Shown here one piece after another: positions 1 through 6,236 of a stretch of 16,904 nucleotides of DNA. A program made the translations under genes and the position numbers. Below the pieces are notes generated by a model. That model was not told the origin of the DNA, did no database searches, and worked only from the letters and a program-made list of their open reading frames with translations. Each line of letters opens with the position of its first letter. Position 1 is the stretch's first letter. This DNA comes from Candidatus Woesearchaeota archaeon (lineage in GTDB: Archaea > Nanobdellota > Nanobdellia > Woesearchaeales > GW2011-AR4), in NCBI GenBank assembly GCA_016185815.1, contig JACPMT010000020.1, positions 1 to 16,904 on the forward strand, written 5' to 3'.

Positions 1-267
1 AAGTTTGCTATATTCGTAAGGGGAGATTTGTTTTGTGTAAAGACCTATACTAAAAATCCCTAAAAAAATTGATAGAAGTACAAAAAATATAAAGAGATAC
101 AGCAAAGGGTTGCCTCTCTTTTTGATTTCTTCTTCAATCAAATTAAAATGCTGTTCTATATTTTCCAGTTTATGCCCAGCATTCAGCAGGGCTTGTCTTA
201 TCTCCTCTTTGGAACGCCCTTTTTTGATCTCGTATCTTATGTAATTTTTAAGTTTCTCATCAATCAT
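1..267 (-). CDS. Small membrane protein, C-terminus cut off by window edge
   Basis: The reading frame opens with ATG at 267 (MIDEKLKNYIRYEIKKG...) and stays open to base 1, giving 89 codons with no stop, so the 3' end lies outside the window. Residues 1-55 are charged and helical. The pattern 'IRYEIKKGRSKEEIRQALLNAGH' (shown in part: YIRYEIKKGRSKEEIRQALL) resembles the short helical domains that begin many small archaeal membrane proteins. Residues about 57-78 form one hydrophobic membrane segment (LLYLFIFFVLLSIFLGIFSI). An ATG at 274 is closed by a stop after four codons, so 267 is the first usable start. It lies downstream of the AMMECR1 gene on the same strand, 70 bp away, with its own AT-rich promoter-like box. 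Function is unknown; I see no catalytic motif. Confidence 0.75.
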   Translation of the reverse strand, partial: MIDEKLKNYIRYEIKKGRSKEEIRQALLNAGHKLENIEQHFNLIEEEIKKRGNPLLYLFIFFVLLSIFLGIFSIGLYTKQISPYEYSKL

Positions 268-290
268 GTTTCATAAATTGTGCTGTTCAT

Positions 291-302
291 ATTTAATTAT
301 AT
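291..302 (-). promoter_or_regulatory. Possible TATA box for the membrane-protein gene
   Basis: On the minus strand an AT-only stretch (ATATAATTAAAT) ends 24 bases before the ATG at 267. This is the archaeal TATA-to-start spacing expected for a leaderless or very short-leader transcript. There is no ribosome-binding site before the ATG. It is a weak call because the whole spacer is AT-rich. Confidence 0.35.
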
Positions 303-337
303 GTCCTCATTAAAAAGTAGTGCTAAGCATCTTTGTA

Positions 338-2137
338 TTAAACATAAGTATCTTTGATTTCGGTATAAACATTGTATATTTTTAGCAAAGCTAATACACT
401 GTGAGACGTGTAATCTATGCGCAAGTTATTCGATATCAATGATTCTCTTATAGCTCCAATTGCCTTTTCAGGGTTTGGGACATAATATGTATTGACATCA
501 TCAAATTGCAACTGTAAGATAAACCTAGATGCTAGTCTTAATGATTTTCCATATTTTTTAACTTTGTTCCTATCATTAACAATTTTTGCCAGTGTATATG
601 CATCTGCTATGCCGTCAGCATAAACAGCAGAACTCAAAGTAGGCATACCACCATTTCCTCCAAAACCGCCTAAAAAATCGGAAAACCCGCCTAAAAAATC
701 GGAATAAGGGGTGTTTTTTTCATCGTATTGCTGGTTCATTATCCAGTCAGCCATTTCAAACACAAAATCAGCGTACTCCTGCTTTTTTGTTATTTCATAC
801 GTTTCATAGAAAGTTGATATCTGCCACATAACAAATGCTTCATGCTTTGTTCTGTCAAAGTAACCTTTATAGAATGGAAATGCCTTTTCAACTGCTTTTA
901 AGTACCTTTTGTCACCGGTCTTTTCATATAGGCGTACCAAAGCCAGCATAGCTTCTCCCGGATAGAAATCAAAGTCGTCTGGTTGATTAGAATTGTAGTA
1001 TGTTATAAAGCTTCCATCTTCTCTTTGCATAGACAACAATAAATTGCTTAATAAATTAATCTCTCTATCGTATTTTCTATAATTTGGCAATTCCAGCATT
1101 GCAATCAGCGCAACTGCTGCAGAGCCTAAATTTGAGATATTGTCAAACTGCAAATATGCGATATTATTTTCTTCTCTTAAATGCGTTAAAATAAAGTTAA
1201 TATTCCTTTCTGCACTGTCTAAATAATCTTTGTCGCCTGTTGACTGGTAAGCTTTAGCCATTGAATAAGCGGCCAGCGCTTGTCTTATAATATTATTTTT
1301 TTTGGAGTAGTACCCGTTTGTAGGATTAAAAAAATACTCATAAGCCCCATCATTTTTTTGAACACTTAACTGCCAGTTAGAGGCACTTATTATCGATTTG
1401 TAGATTTTATCTTTATTTATAGATCCTTGCTTTATTAAAGGGCTTCCCCTATAGGTATCAAATGATTTATTTTCAGTGCCAATAAAAGAAAGGGTATTGT
1501 ATTTGTATAGTTCTGCATCTTTGTCTCTCCAGCAATTCAATTGCATTTTAGTTTGCACGCACAAGTTTTGCAATATTTCTATTGCATTCCAGTCTTGCTG
1601 TACAGCTAAAGACGGGATTAAAGTGAAATAGGTATCATTTACGTTAATTTGGATGCCCTCTAACCCCGTACCAATTGTTTCCGATAAATAAACTACATCT
1701 TTATCAGCCAATTTTGTAATATTTTTAATTATTGTTATAAGAATATCAATTTGTTTTAAGTAGTCATTACTGTTTATTTTTTCAAATCTTTCATCATTTA
1801 ATGCGTTTATTGTGGCGTCAATGACAGAGTCCGCAAGATTAGTCCTTTGTGCTGACCAACTACCTCTTATTCTTCCATTAGAATAAAGGGATACAAATAT
1901 CTTATTATCAAATAAAAATGAAGGTTTTATATTTTCAACATCGTACCTAGTGCCTTGTTTTAAATATTGCTCAATTGTTTTTCTAGAAATATCAATTAAA
2001 AATTTTTTATCATCGTCATTTAATTTAAGACCATTATTTTGTGTTTTTTCTTTGTGTATATACAAGATTACAATCGCAATAACCAGAACAAAGATTAGAA
2101 TCAAATTTTTATGTTTACTAAAACTATTACTTTTCAT
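338..2137 (-). CDS. Membrane-anchored AMMECR1-domain / alpha-alpha barrel protein
   Basis: The product is 599 aa. Residues 11-27 are a single hydrophobic segment preceded by a lysine-rich start, so the protein is probably anchored with its bulk outside the cell. Residues about 45-220 match the AMMECR1 pattern: GRIRGSWS at 89-95 stands where the family has LRGCIG, followed by a helix ending NALNDERF, then LIPSLAVQQDW (174-183) and NCWRDKDAELYKY (201-213). The family's usual Cys in LRGCIG is Ser here. From about 270 to 595 the protein is helical, with repeated paired-helix units such as AYQSTGDKDYLDSAERN and LYEKTGDKRYLKAVEKA. This is typical of (alpha/alpha)6 toroids seen in glycosidases and cyclases. 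Catalytic residues cannot be assigned. An AGAGGTG ribosome-binding site supports the start. The domain call is firm; the substrate is unknown. Confidence 0.8.
   Translation of the reverse strand: MKSNSFSKHKNLILIFVLVIAIVILYIHKEKTQNNGLKLNDDDKKFLIDISRKTIEQYLKQGTRYDVENIKPSFLFDNKIFVSLYSNGRIRGSWSAQRTNLADSVIDATINALNDERFEKINSNDYLKQIDILITIIKNITKLADKDVVYLSETIGTGLEGIQINVNDTYFTLIPSLAVQQDWNAIEILQNLCVQTKMQLNCWRDKDAELYKYNTLSFIGTENKSFDTYRGSPLIKQGSINKDKIYKSIISASNWQLSVQKNDGAYEYFFNPTNGYYSKKNNIIRQALAAYSMAKAYQSTGDKDYLDSAERNINFILTHLREENNIAYLQFDNISNLGSAAVALIAMLELPNYRKYDREINLLSNLLLSMQREDGSFITYYNSNQPDDFDFYPGEAMLALVRLYEKTGDKRYLKAVEKAFPFYKGYFDRTKHEAFVMWQISTFYETYEITKKQEYADFVFEMADWIMNQQYDEKNTPYSDFLGGFSDFLGGFGGNGGMPTLSSAVYADGIADAYTLAKIVNDRNKVKKYGKSLRLASRFILQLQFDDVNTYYVPNPEKAIGAIRESLISNNLRIDYTSHSVLALLKIYNVYTEIKDTYV
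662..703 (-). repeat. In-frame 21-bp tandem duplication
   Basis: Two adjacent 21-bp units (662-682 and 683-703) differ at one base and encode SDFLGGF twice (residues 479-492) in the AMMECR1/barrel protein, followed by a Gly-rich run. It looks like a recent in-frame slippage event within a loop. Confidence 0.9.
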
Positions 2138-2141
2138 TACG

Positions 2142-2179
2142 CACCTCTTTTTACAGCATCATAAAAATATCTTTATAAA
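2142..2179 (-). promoter_or_regulatory. TATA box and ribosome-binding site of the AMMECR1 gene
   Basis: On the minus strand TTTATAAA (2179-2172) is followed about 25 bases later by a GAGGTG Shine-Dalgarno (2147-2142), four bases before the ATG at 2137. GAGGTG fits the usual archaeal 16S 3' end. Unlike the cassette genes to the right, this gene therefore seems to use a short leader. Confidence 0.5.
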
Positions 2180-2213
2180 AACCTTTCTATGCCTGGACTG
2201 ATTCCAGTTGAAA

Positions 2214-2372
2214 ATGGGCAAGCCAGCGCAAAAAGCTTTGAGATTGCTGTTTAAAGTTCATGAAAGAATTGATCAAAAAAATAAAATTGCTTACCTCGAA
2301 CTATACGCCTGTCGCTCTATCTCAAGCTTTTTGAATATTCTTCAGTTTATCATTTTGAACCAAAAGGTTTAA
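2214..2372 (+). other. Open frame of 52 codons, possible remnant of an older cassette gene
   Basis: An ATG frame begins MGKPAQKALRLLFKVHERID and runs through uS7 tail A in antisense to a TAA at 2370. The first 25 residues look protein-like (amphipathic, charged). The rest is simply the antisense of tail A, so a natural C-terminus is unlikely. Its position, a plus-strand gene ending at a uS7 tail, matches cassettes 1-3. It could be the remains of a fourth, older cassette. It may equally be chance. Confidence 0.2.
2276..2336 (-). pseudogene. uS7 C-terminal tail A (detached rps7 3' end)
   Basis: Read on the minus strand, this stretch encodes KKLEIERQAYSSR followed by TAA (stop at 2293-2291). 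The intact rps7 ends KKLEIERQSDSSR-TAA. Codons differ (CGA/CAG here versus AGG/CAA in rps7) while the residues are kept, so it is not a recent exact copy. Similarity continues about 15 bases past the stop into a T-rich tract resembling that after rps7. No start or upstream uS7 sequence is present. It is best read as the displaced 3' end of an earlier rps7, or a tail carried in by an inserted cassette. Confidence 0.75.
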
Positions 2373-2398
2373 ATATAAGTTTGTATATACGTATATAC
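2369..2398 (+). promoter_or_regulatory. Promoter and 16-bp palindromic operator of cassette 1
   Basis: TTTAAATATA (2369-2378) is a good archaeal TATA box about 27 bases before the ATG at 2401, so the transcript is probably leaderless. Between them lies a perfect 16-bp palindrome, GTATATACGTATATAC (2383-2398), covering the expected transcription start. The product has an AbrB-like DNA-binding N-terminus, so autorepression through this palindrome is a reasonable inference. Confidence 0.6.
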
Positions 2399-2400
2399 TA

Positions 2401-3174
2401 ATGGAAACAAAGACTGTGCAGAGGTTTGGGAATGGCGGCCATGTAGTGCTGCCGAAGGAATACGTAGGCAAAAGGATAAGGTTTATAGTGAAGCCCAAAT
2501 CCTTCGAGGATATAAAATCTGAAGTATTGGGGATTTTAAAACCGTACCTGGAGAATATATTGGGAGTATATCTTTATGGCTCTTATGCCAGAAACGAGCA
2601 GGCTATAGATTCTGATGTAGACATTTTAGTAATTACCGACACCAAATTAAAAATAATTGATAAGGTGGATGCTTATTCAGTTGTTTCCATTACACTAACG
2701 GAGCTTGAAAGCACTTTAAAGAATAATGCTGTTTTGCTGCTACCCATAGTGAAAGAGGCAAGGACAGTAATCAATCCAGGCTTATTGGAAAAATACAAGG
2801 AATACAGATTTACAAATAATAATACAAAATGGTTCATAGAGAGCTCAACGCATATCCTAGAGCTGAATAAAAAAGGGTTGGATTTAAATTTTGAGATAGG
2901 AAGCATTGTTTATTCCTTAATGCTGAGGCTAAGGGGGTTGGTGATGATAAAACTTATGCTGAATAATAAATTGTATTCAAAAGCATCATTATTCTCTTAT
3001 TTGAAAAGCAGTGAATTTTCACAAAATAAGATTGAAGAATTTTATAGGATTTACAGCAAGGAGAGGGACAATGTAAAAGTAGTTGAAAGCGAAATAATAG
3101 CAAAAGAGGATATTTCAAAATTATTGTTTGCAACTAAAGATTTGTTAAAAGAAATAAAAATCTTATTGACATGA
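2401..3174 (+). CDS. AbrB-like domain fused to a nucleotidyltransferase (cassette 1)
   Basis: The product is 257 aa. Residues 4-32 (TVQRFGNGGHVVLPKEYVGK...) have the swapped-hairpin AbrB/DUF2080-like pattern of archaeal DNA-binding antitoxins. Residues about 35-110 are a pol-beta-type NTase fold: VYLYGSYAR (GS at 60-61) followed by SDVD at 71-74, where D72 and D74 would bind metal. The third carboxylate of the family is not evident in the expected strand (YSVVSITLTE), so activity is uncertain. Residues about 135-257 are helical and resemble the partner domain of minimal NTases. The next gene overlaps by ATGA, implying coupled translation. The fusion of regulator and NTase replaces the two-gene layout of cassettes 2 and 3. 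A type II or IV toxin-antitoxin role is inferred, not shown. Confidence 0.75.
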   Translation: METKTVQRFGNGGHVVLPKEYVGKRIRFIVKPKSFEDIKSEVLGILKPYLENILGVYLYGSYARNEQAIDSDVDILVITDTKLKIIDKVDAYSVVSITLTELESTLKNNAVLLLPIVKEARTVINPGLLEKYKEYRFTNNNTKWFIESSTHILELNKKGLDLNFEIGSIVYSLMLRLRGLVMIKLMLNNKLYSKASLFSYLKSSEFSQNKIEEFYRIYSKERDNVKVVESEIIAKEDISKLLFATKDLLKEIKILLT

Positions 3175-3389
3175 GCAAGAGGAAATTTAAAAAAGGCATT
3201 GAAAGCATACAAAAAGAGATTGATATCCATGAAAATGTAAAGCTGGAAAAGGCATTGGAAGATGGGAATATAGAGCTGGCTGGGTATTACGAGAAAGAGA
3301 TTAAAAGGCTGGAGGAGCAACTATCGGAAAAACAGAAAAAGTTATTGCCCAGAAGCAAAAGATTAAAAATCAAAAAACACCTTACCTAG
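3171..3389 (+). CDS. Small coiled-coil protein (cassette 1)
   Basis: The product is 72 aa and very basic: about a third of residues are Lys or Arg. A heptad-like charged helix spans residues 5-58 (IESIQKEIDIHENVKLEKAL; EKEIKRLEEQLSEKQKKLL). It starts inside the stop of the NTase gene (ATGA overlap), so the two form one translational unit. The last codons, HLT-TAG, lie within uS7 tail B read in antisense, so the gene's end was set by, or is shared with, the cassette boundary. I recognise no family. A partner or antitoxin for the upstream NTase is the contextual guess. Confidence 0.6.
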   Translation: MSKRKFKKGIESIQKEIDIHENVKLEKALEDGNIELAGYYEKEIKRLEEQLSEKQKKLLPRSKRLKIKKHLT

Positions 3390-3452
3390 GACTGTCGCTT
3401 TGCCCCCCGTCTCGGGCTTCTTTGCTATTGTGTTTGATAAGTCTTTGCTATT
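3366..3452 (-). pseudogene. uS7 C-terminal tail B (decayed rps7 3' end)
   Basis: The minus strand is clearly related to the rps7 3' end: over the last eight codons it reads GGQSDSPR-TAA (stop at 3384-3382), versus ERQSDSSR-TAA in rps7. Upstream it reads SNTIAKKPE where rps7 has SNAIAKKLE. Short deletions and changes such as L to P show decay. Similarity reaches about 3452, roughly 25 codons. A T-rich tract follows the stop, as after rps7. It sits exactly where cassette 1 ends and cassette 2 begins. Confidence 0.75.
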
Positions 3453-3499
3453 CTTTCTAATCTTTAGAATTTTGATTTATATTGTTTTCTATAAAAATA

Positions 3500-3536
3500 G
3501 AAAGATTTATAAATAAATATAGATTATTCTAGAAAT
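3500..3536 (+). promoter_or_regulatory. Promoter of cassette 2
   Basis: TTTATAAAT (3506-3514) lies about 27 bases before the ATG at 3537, the archaeal TATA spacing for a leaderless transcript. No ribosome-binding site precedes the ATG. The region around it is palindrome-rich (TCTAGA at 3528-3533), but I see no long perfect operator here, unlike cassettes 1 and 3. Confidence 0.5.
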
Positions 3537-4124
3537 ATGAAAAGAACAGAGGAAGTTTACAGGGAAATACTGCATCAGTCGGAAAAAGGCAGCAACACAC
3601 TTACCCAGAAGGCTGTTTCTGACAAGCTAGACCTTTCGTTGTCAAATGTCAACAACGCCTTGGCGCCCTTAAGAAGAATGAATGCCATCAGTGTCAAAAA
3701 AATGTGCTTCCATGTAACAAACCCGAAAAAAATACTCTACCATTGGGCATCCGTTAGAAACCTAAAAAAGGACATAGCATATTCAACAAGGGCTGAAAAA
3801 AGCGTCATAGAAATAGAAAAGCTAATGCCTGACTCTGTTGTGTTTACCGCCTACACGGGCTACAGGCTGAAGTTTAAGGAAGCCCCAGCAGACTACTCGG
3901 AAATATATGTTTACAGCGATGATTTAAATGAAATAAAAAGAAGGTTTCCAGAGTCAAAAAACATTCCAAATGTATTTGTACTTAAAAAAGACAGTAACAT
4001 GGATAAATACGGCAAAATAGCCACAAATGCCAGCATTTTTGTTGACTTGTGGAATCTGCCGGAGTGGTACGCAAAGGACTTCCTGAAGGCAATGGAGCAA
4101 AAATGGAATACTGGAATACAATAA
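3537..4124 (+). CDS. AbiEi-like winged-helix antitoxin/regulator (cassette 2)
   Basis: The product is 195 aa. Residues about 20-55 form a helix-turn-helix (TQKAVSDKLDLSLSNVNNAL, then PLRRMNAIS) with a wing after it. The rest is an alpha/beta domain ending FVDLWNLPEWYAKDFLKAME. The 'DLWNLPxWYAKDF' ending recalls archaeal AbiEi-type regulators paired with AbiEii NTases (recalled pattern, not searched). The gene overlaps the NTase by 22 bp, typical for antitoxin-first operons. In AbiE systems AbiEi represses its own promoter and counters the NTase toxin; here that is inferred from fold and layout. Confidence 0.7.
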   Translation: MKRTEEVYREILHQSEKGSNTLTQKAVSDKLDLSLSNVNNALAPLRRMNAISVKKMCFHVTNPKKILYHWASVRNLKKDIAYSTRAEKSVIEIEKLMPDSVVFTAYTGYRLKFKEAPADYSEIYVYSDDLNEIKRRFPESKNIPNVFVLKKDSNMDKYGKIATNASIFVDLWNLPEWYAKDFLKAMEQKWNTGIQ

Positions 4125-4711
4125 CAACAGAAAAAAGCTGGCAAGTATTGCAGAAAATCAGGAAAGAAATGGATTTTGTGCTTATAGGCGGGTGGGCAGT
4201 TTACCTCTGGGCCAAATCCCACAAGTCAAAGGACATTGATATAGTGGTTGATTACAAAGGGTTGGACAAATTAAGGCTGAATTACAATCTTAATAAGAAT
4301 GACAACCTAAAAAAATATGAGATTAAGATTGAGGATATAGATGTGGATATATATCTGCCATTTTATTCTAAATTGCCCTTATTGGAAAACATAAAAAAGT
4401 ATGTTACAACAATTGAAAATTTTATGGTTGTTAAGCCTGAAGCTTTATTGGTCCTGAAACAGGCTGCTGAAATTGCCAGAGGCAATACCGAAAAGGGCAT
4501 GAAAGACAGAATAGACATAATGGATTTGCTGCTTAAATGCCAGATAGATTTTCCTCAATACAAAAAAATCCTTGAAAAGGAAAAATTAACAAAATTTAAA
4601 GATAGGCTGATTGGCATAATTACAAAATTTGATGAGCTTAAATATATTAATTTAAACCCAAGGCAATTCAAATTAAAAAAGGAAGAGATTATTAAAAATC
4701 TAAAAGGATGA
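4103..4711 (+). CDS. AbiEii-like nucleotidyltransferase (cassette 2)
   Basis: I chose ATG 4103 (MEYWNTITTEKSW) because a GGAG lies five bases before it; an in-frame ATG at 4049 would add 18 residues buried in the upstream gene. The product is 202 aa. FVLIGGWAVYLW (GG at 29-30), then KDIDIVVD (D44 and D46), then DIDVDIYL (D80/D82) are the three NTase motifs in order, so the active site looks complete. A later KDRIDIMDLL matches the helical motif following the fold in AbiEii/DUF1814-type enzymes. It overlaps the AbiEi-like gene. The stop is five bases from the stop of uS7 tail C on the opposite strand. Likely toxin of a type IV system (inference); the nucleotide donor and target cannot be read from sequence. 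Confidence 0.75.
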   Translation: MEYWNTITTEKSWQVLQKIRKEMDFVLIGGWAVYLWAKSHKSKDIDIVVDYKGLDKLRLNYNLNKNDNLKKYEIKIEDIDVDIYLPFYSKLPLLENIKKYVTTIENFMVVKPEALLVLKQAAEIARGNTEKGMKDRIDIMDLLLKCQIDFPQYKKILEKEKLTKFKDRLIGIITKFDELKYINLNPRQFKLKKEEIIKNLKG

Positions 4712-4716
4712 TATCT

Positions 4717-4797
4717 TTATCTTGAACTATCCACCTGCCTCCCAATCTCTAGCTTTTTCGCTATTGCATTTGAATCGTTGCTTAACCTGTAAGTGCT
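4717..4797 (-). pseudogene. uS7 C-terminal tail C (detached, frame intact)
   Basis: On the minus strand this encodes TYRLSNDSNAIAKK then LEIGRQVDSSR and TAA (stop at 4719-4717). The real rps7 has AYRLSNASNAIAKK then LEIERQSDSSR. About 25 codons align without a gap, with four or five residue changes and many synonymous ones. The protein sequence is therefore much better kept than the DNA, indicating this tail once served as the end of a working uS7 gene or came from a divergent donor. Similarity stops near 4797; no upstream part of rps7 is present. Confidence 0.85.
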
Positions 4798-4831
4798 GTT
4801 CAATCCAGCTTGTAAATAAAGTTTCAGCAAC

Positions 4832-4927
4832 ATGGCCAAGGTGGGGGTTAAAAAACCGAAAAGTATACCCATTAACATTCGTGACTTTCTATACCAATTT
4901 CGTACCGAAAAGTATTTAAATAAGTAG
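4832..4927 (+). other. Open frame of 31 codons before cassette 3, uncertain
   Basis: ATG at 4832 opens a frame MAKVGVKKPKSIPINIRDFL... ending at TAG 4925-4927. It overlaps the promoter of the next gene and contains both copies of a 12-bp direct repeat (ACCGAAAAGTAT at 4855-4866 and 4904-4915). I see no ribosome-binding site. It may be a gene remnant, a leader peptide or chance. Confidence 0.2.
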
Positions 4928-4944
4928 TTACCTAATAGGTAACT
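4904..4944 (+). promoter_or_regulatory. Promoter and palindromic operator of cassette 3
   Basis: TATTTAAATA (4913-4922) is the TATA box, about 27 bases before the ATG at 4945. Directly after it, AGTTACCT-AAT-AGGTAACT (4926-4944) is a perfect inverted repeat with 8-bp arms that covers the expected transcription start and abuts the ATG. It is a strong candidate operator for the AbiEi-like first gene. ACCGAAAAGTAT overlaps the upstream side of the TATA box and is repeated 49 bp upstream. Confidence 0.65.
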
Positions 4945-5547
4945 ATGATAAGCGAAATACCCCAGTATTGCTTGAGGGCCTATGCAATGTTCTTCTTAAA
5001 GCACGGCTCAAGAGAGCCATTTAAGCAGTCTGAATTAGACTGGATTGTAAGCCAGAGCATGAAGAAGAAGATATTTGCAGTATTGTTGAAAACAGGCTGG
5101 ATAACAAAGGCTTCATGGGGCACTTACAACTGCGTTGAACCAGAAAGGGTATTTAAAGGGTTGTTGGAATTTAAAGTTCCCGAAGTGATTAAGGAAGCGA
5201 AAAAGCCTTACGCTTTCACAAATTTATCCGCAATAGAAATTTGGTCGGATTACTCTTATGTGCAAAGAGGAATTGAGAAATCACCTTACTTTATCAAAGT
5301 CTTAAAAAAAGATTTGAAATATTGGAAAGAATTCTTCAACAAAAGAAACATACCAAATTATGTAAGAGAAGGCTCAACCGTAGGGGAATATGTAATATTG
5401 ATGCCGGTAAATGATGTAGAATCAGTCGATAAAGATGGCTTGAAAGTTGATAAATTAAAGGAAACATTAAAAACAGCAAAGGAAAATGAAATGTATTCGT
5501 ATGCTTACAACTACATGAGGGAAAAGTATGGAGCTGCTTCAGCTTAG
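4945..5547 (+). CDS. AbiEi-like winged-helix regulator (cassette 3)
   Basis: The product is 200 aa. Residues about 10-65 look like a winged helix (AYAMFFLKHGSREPFKQSEL, then KIFAVLLKTGWITKAS). A middle domain contains AFTNLSAIEIWSDYSYVQRG, like the central 'A(F/Y)T...A...W' strand-helix element of AbiEi antitoxins. The final 40 residues are helical and charged. The stop overlaps the NTase start by 20 bp. Promoter and operator lie immediately upstream with no leader. It shares layout but little obvious sequence with the cassette 2 regulator, so the cassettes are not simple tandem duplicates. Confidence 0.65.
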   Translation: MISEIPQYCLRAYAMFFLKHGSREPFKQSELDWIVSQSMKKKIFAVLLKTGWITKASWGTYNCVEPERVFKGLLEFKVPEVIKEAKKPYAFTNLSAIEIWSDYSYVQRGIEKSPYFIKVLKKDLKYWKEFFNKRNIPNYVREGSTVGEYVILMPVNDVESVDKDGLKVDKLKETLKTAKENEMYSYAYNYMREKYGAASA

Positions 5548-6208
5548 GGAAAAAGAGGTTTTTGAAGCTCTTAAAAGGATAAAAAACCAAAAGTTTGTGC
5601 TTATTGGTGGCTATGCAGTAAATGCTTACACGCTGCCAAGATTTTCAGTAGACTGCGACATAGTCACAGAAGATAAAACTGCAACAGCAAAAATAACAAA
5701 AGAGCTGGAAAAACAAGATTATGAACGGGCAAAAGATACTGATTTCGGACCATATTCCGGGAATTTTCTTAAATATGGGAAAACAATTAAGAAAAATTTT
5801 ATTGTAAGTTTTGATATATTGATCAGAGATGTTTACGACAGGCAAACAAGGGCAGTTTTCAGCGCAGAATGGGTTTTCAAGAACTCTGCGATAAGAACTC
5901 TCAAGGGAAAAACAATCCCAGAAGAATTAAAGTTGAGGATAGTCAATCCGGATGCGCTTGTAGTTATGAAATTTGTAAGCTGCAGGAATGCTGATATAAG
6001 GGATGTTTTTATGCTGATTCCGCAAGTAAAGGATTTTGGGTGGATTAAAAAAGAAGTATCAGAAAAGGCAGATTTTGATAACAGGTTTTCAAGAGTGAAG
6101 GATAAAATAACCTCAGTTCAATTTAAGAATAATCTGCAGGGTGTTTATGGATATATTGACAAAAATCTGTTTGAAAAACACAAGAAAACAATTTTGAGTC
6201 TGGAATAA
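5528..6208 (+). CDS. AbiEii-like nucleotidyltransferase (cassette 3)
   Basis: The product is 226 aa. NTase motifs appear in order: FVLIGGYAVNAYTLPRFSVD (GG at 27-28), CDIV with D42 and D44, and VSFDILIRDV with D96 as third carboxylate. VVMKFVSCRNADIRDVFMLI about 60 residues later matches the conserved helical K...R...KD.xD(V/I) element of AbiEii-like enzymes. GAGGG at 5517-5521 precedes the ATG. Coupled to the AbiEi-like gene by a 20-bp overlap. It ends 28 bp from the rps7 stop, converging with the ribosomal operon. A type IV toxin is the best family-level guess. Confidence 0.75.
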   Translation: MELLQLREKEVFEALKRIKNQKFVLIGGYAVNAYTLPRFSVDCDIVTEDKTATAKITKELEKQDYERAKDTDFGPYSGNFLKYGKTIKKNFIVSFDILIRDVYDRQTRAVFSAEWVFKNSAIRTLKGKTIPEELKLRIVNPDALVVMKFVSCRNADIRDVFMLIPQVKDFGWIKKEVSEKADFDNRFSRVKDKITSVQFKNNLQGVYGYIDKNLFEKHKKTILSLE

Positions 6209-6221
6209 ATAGGGTAAATGC

Positions 6222-6234
6222 CAAAAAATAAATC
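6222..6234 (-). terminator. T-rich tract after rps7
   Basis: Three bases after the rps7 TAA the minus strand reads ATTTATTTTTTGG. T-rich tracts alone can terminate archaeal RNA polymerase, and this is the end of the long operon. Similar T-runs follow the stops of tails A and B, suggesting the terminator travelled or was duplicated with the tail. Confidence 0.45.
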
Positions 6235-6236
6235 GC

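Noticed and set aside
4049..4102. Upstream start for the cassette 2 NTase
   Set aside because: Lies within the AbiEi-like gene with no ribosome-binding site; ATG 4103 has GGAG and fits the family.
2276..4797. uS7 tails as chance similarity or simple terminators
   Set aside because: Frame, stop codon and up to 25 residues agree with rps7 in the same orientation, far more than shared composition would give.
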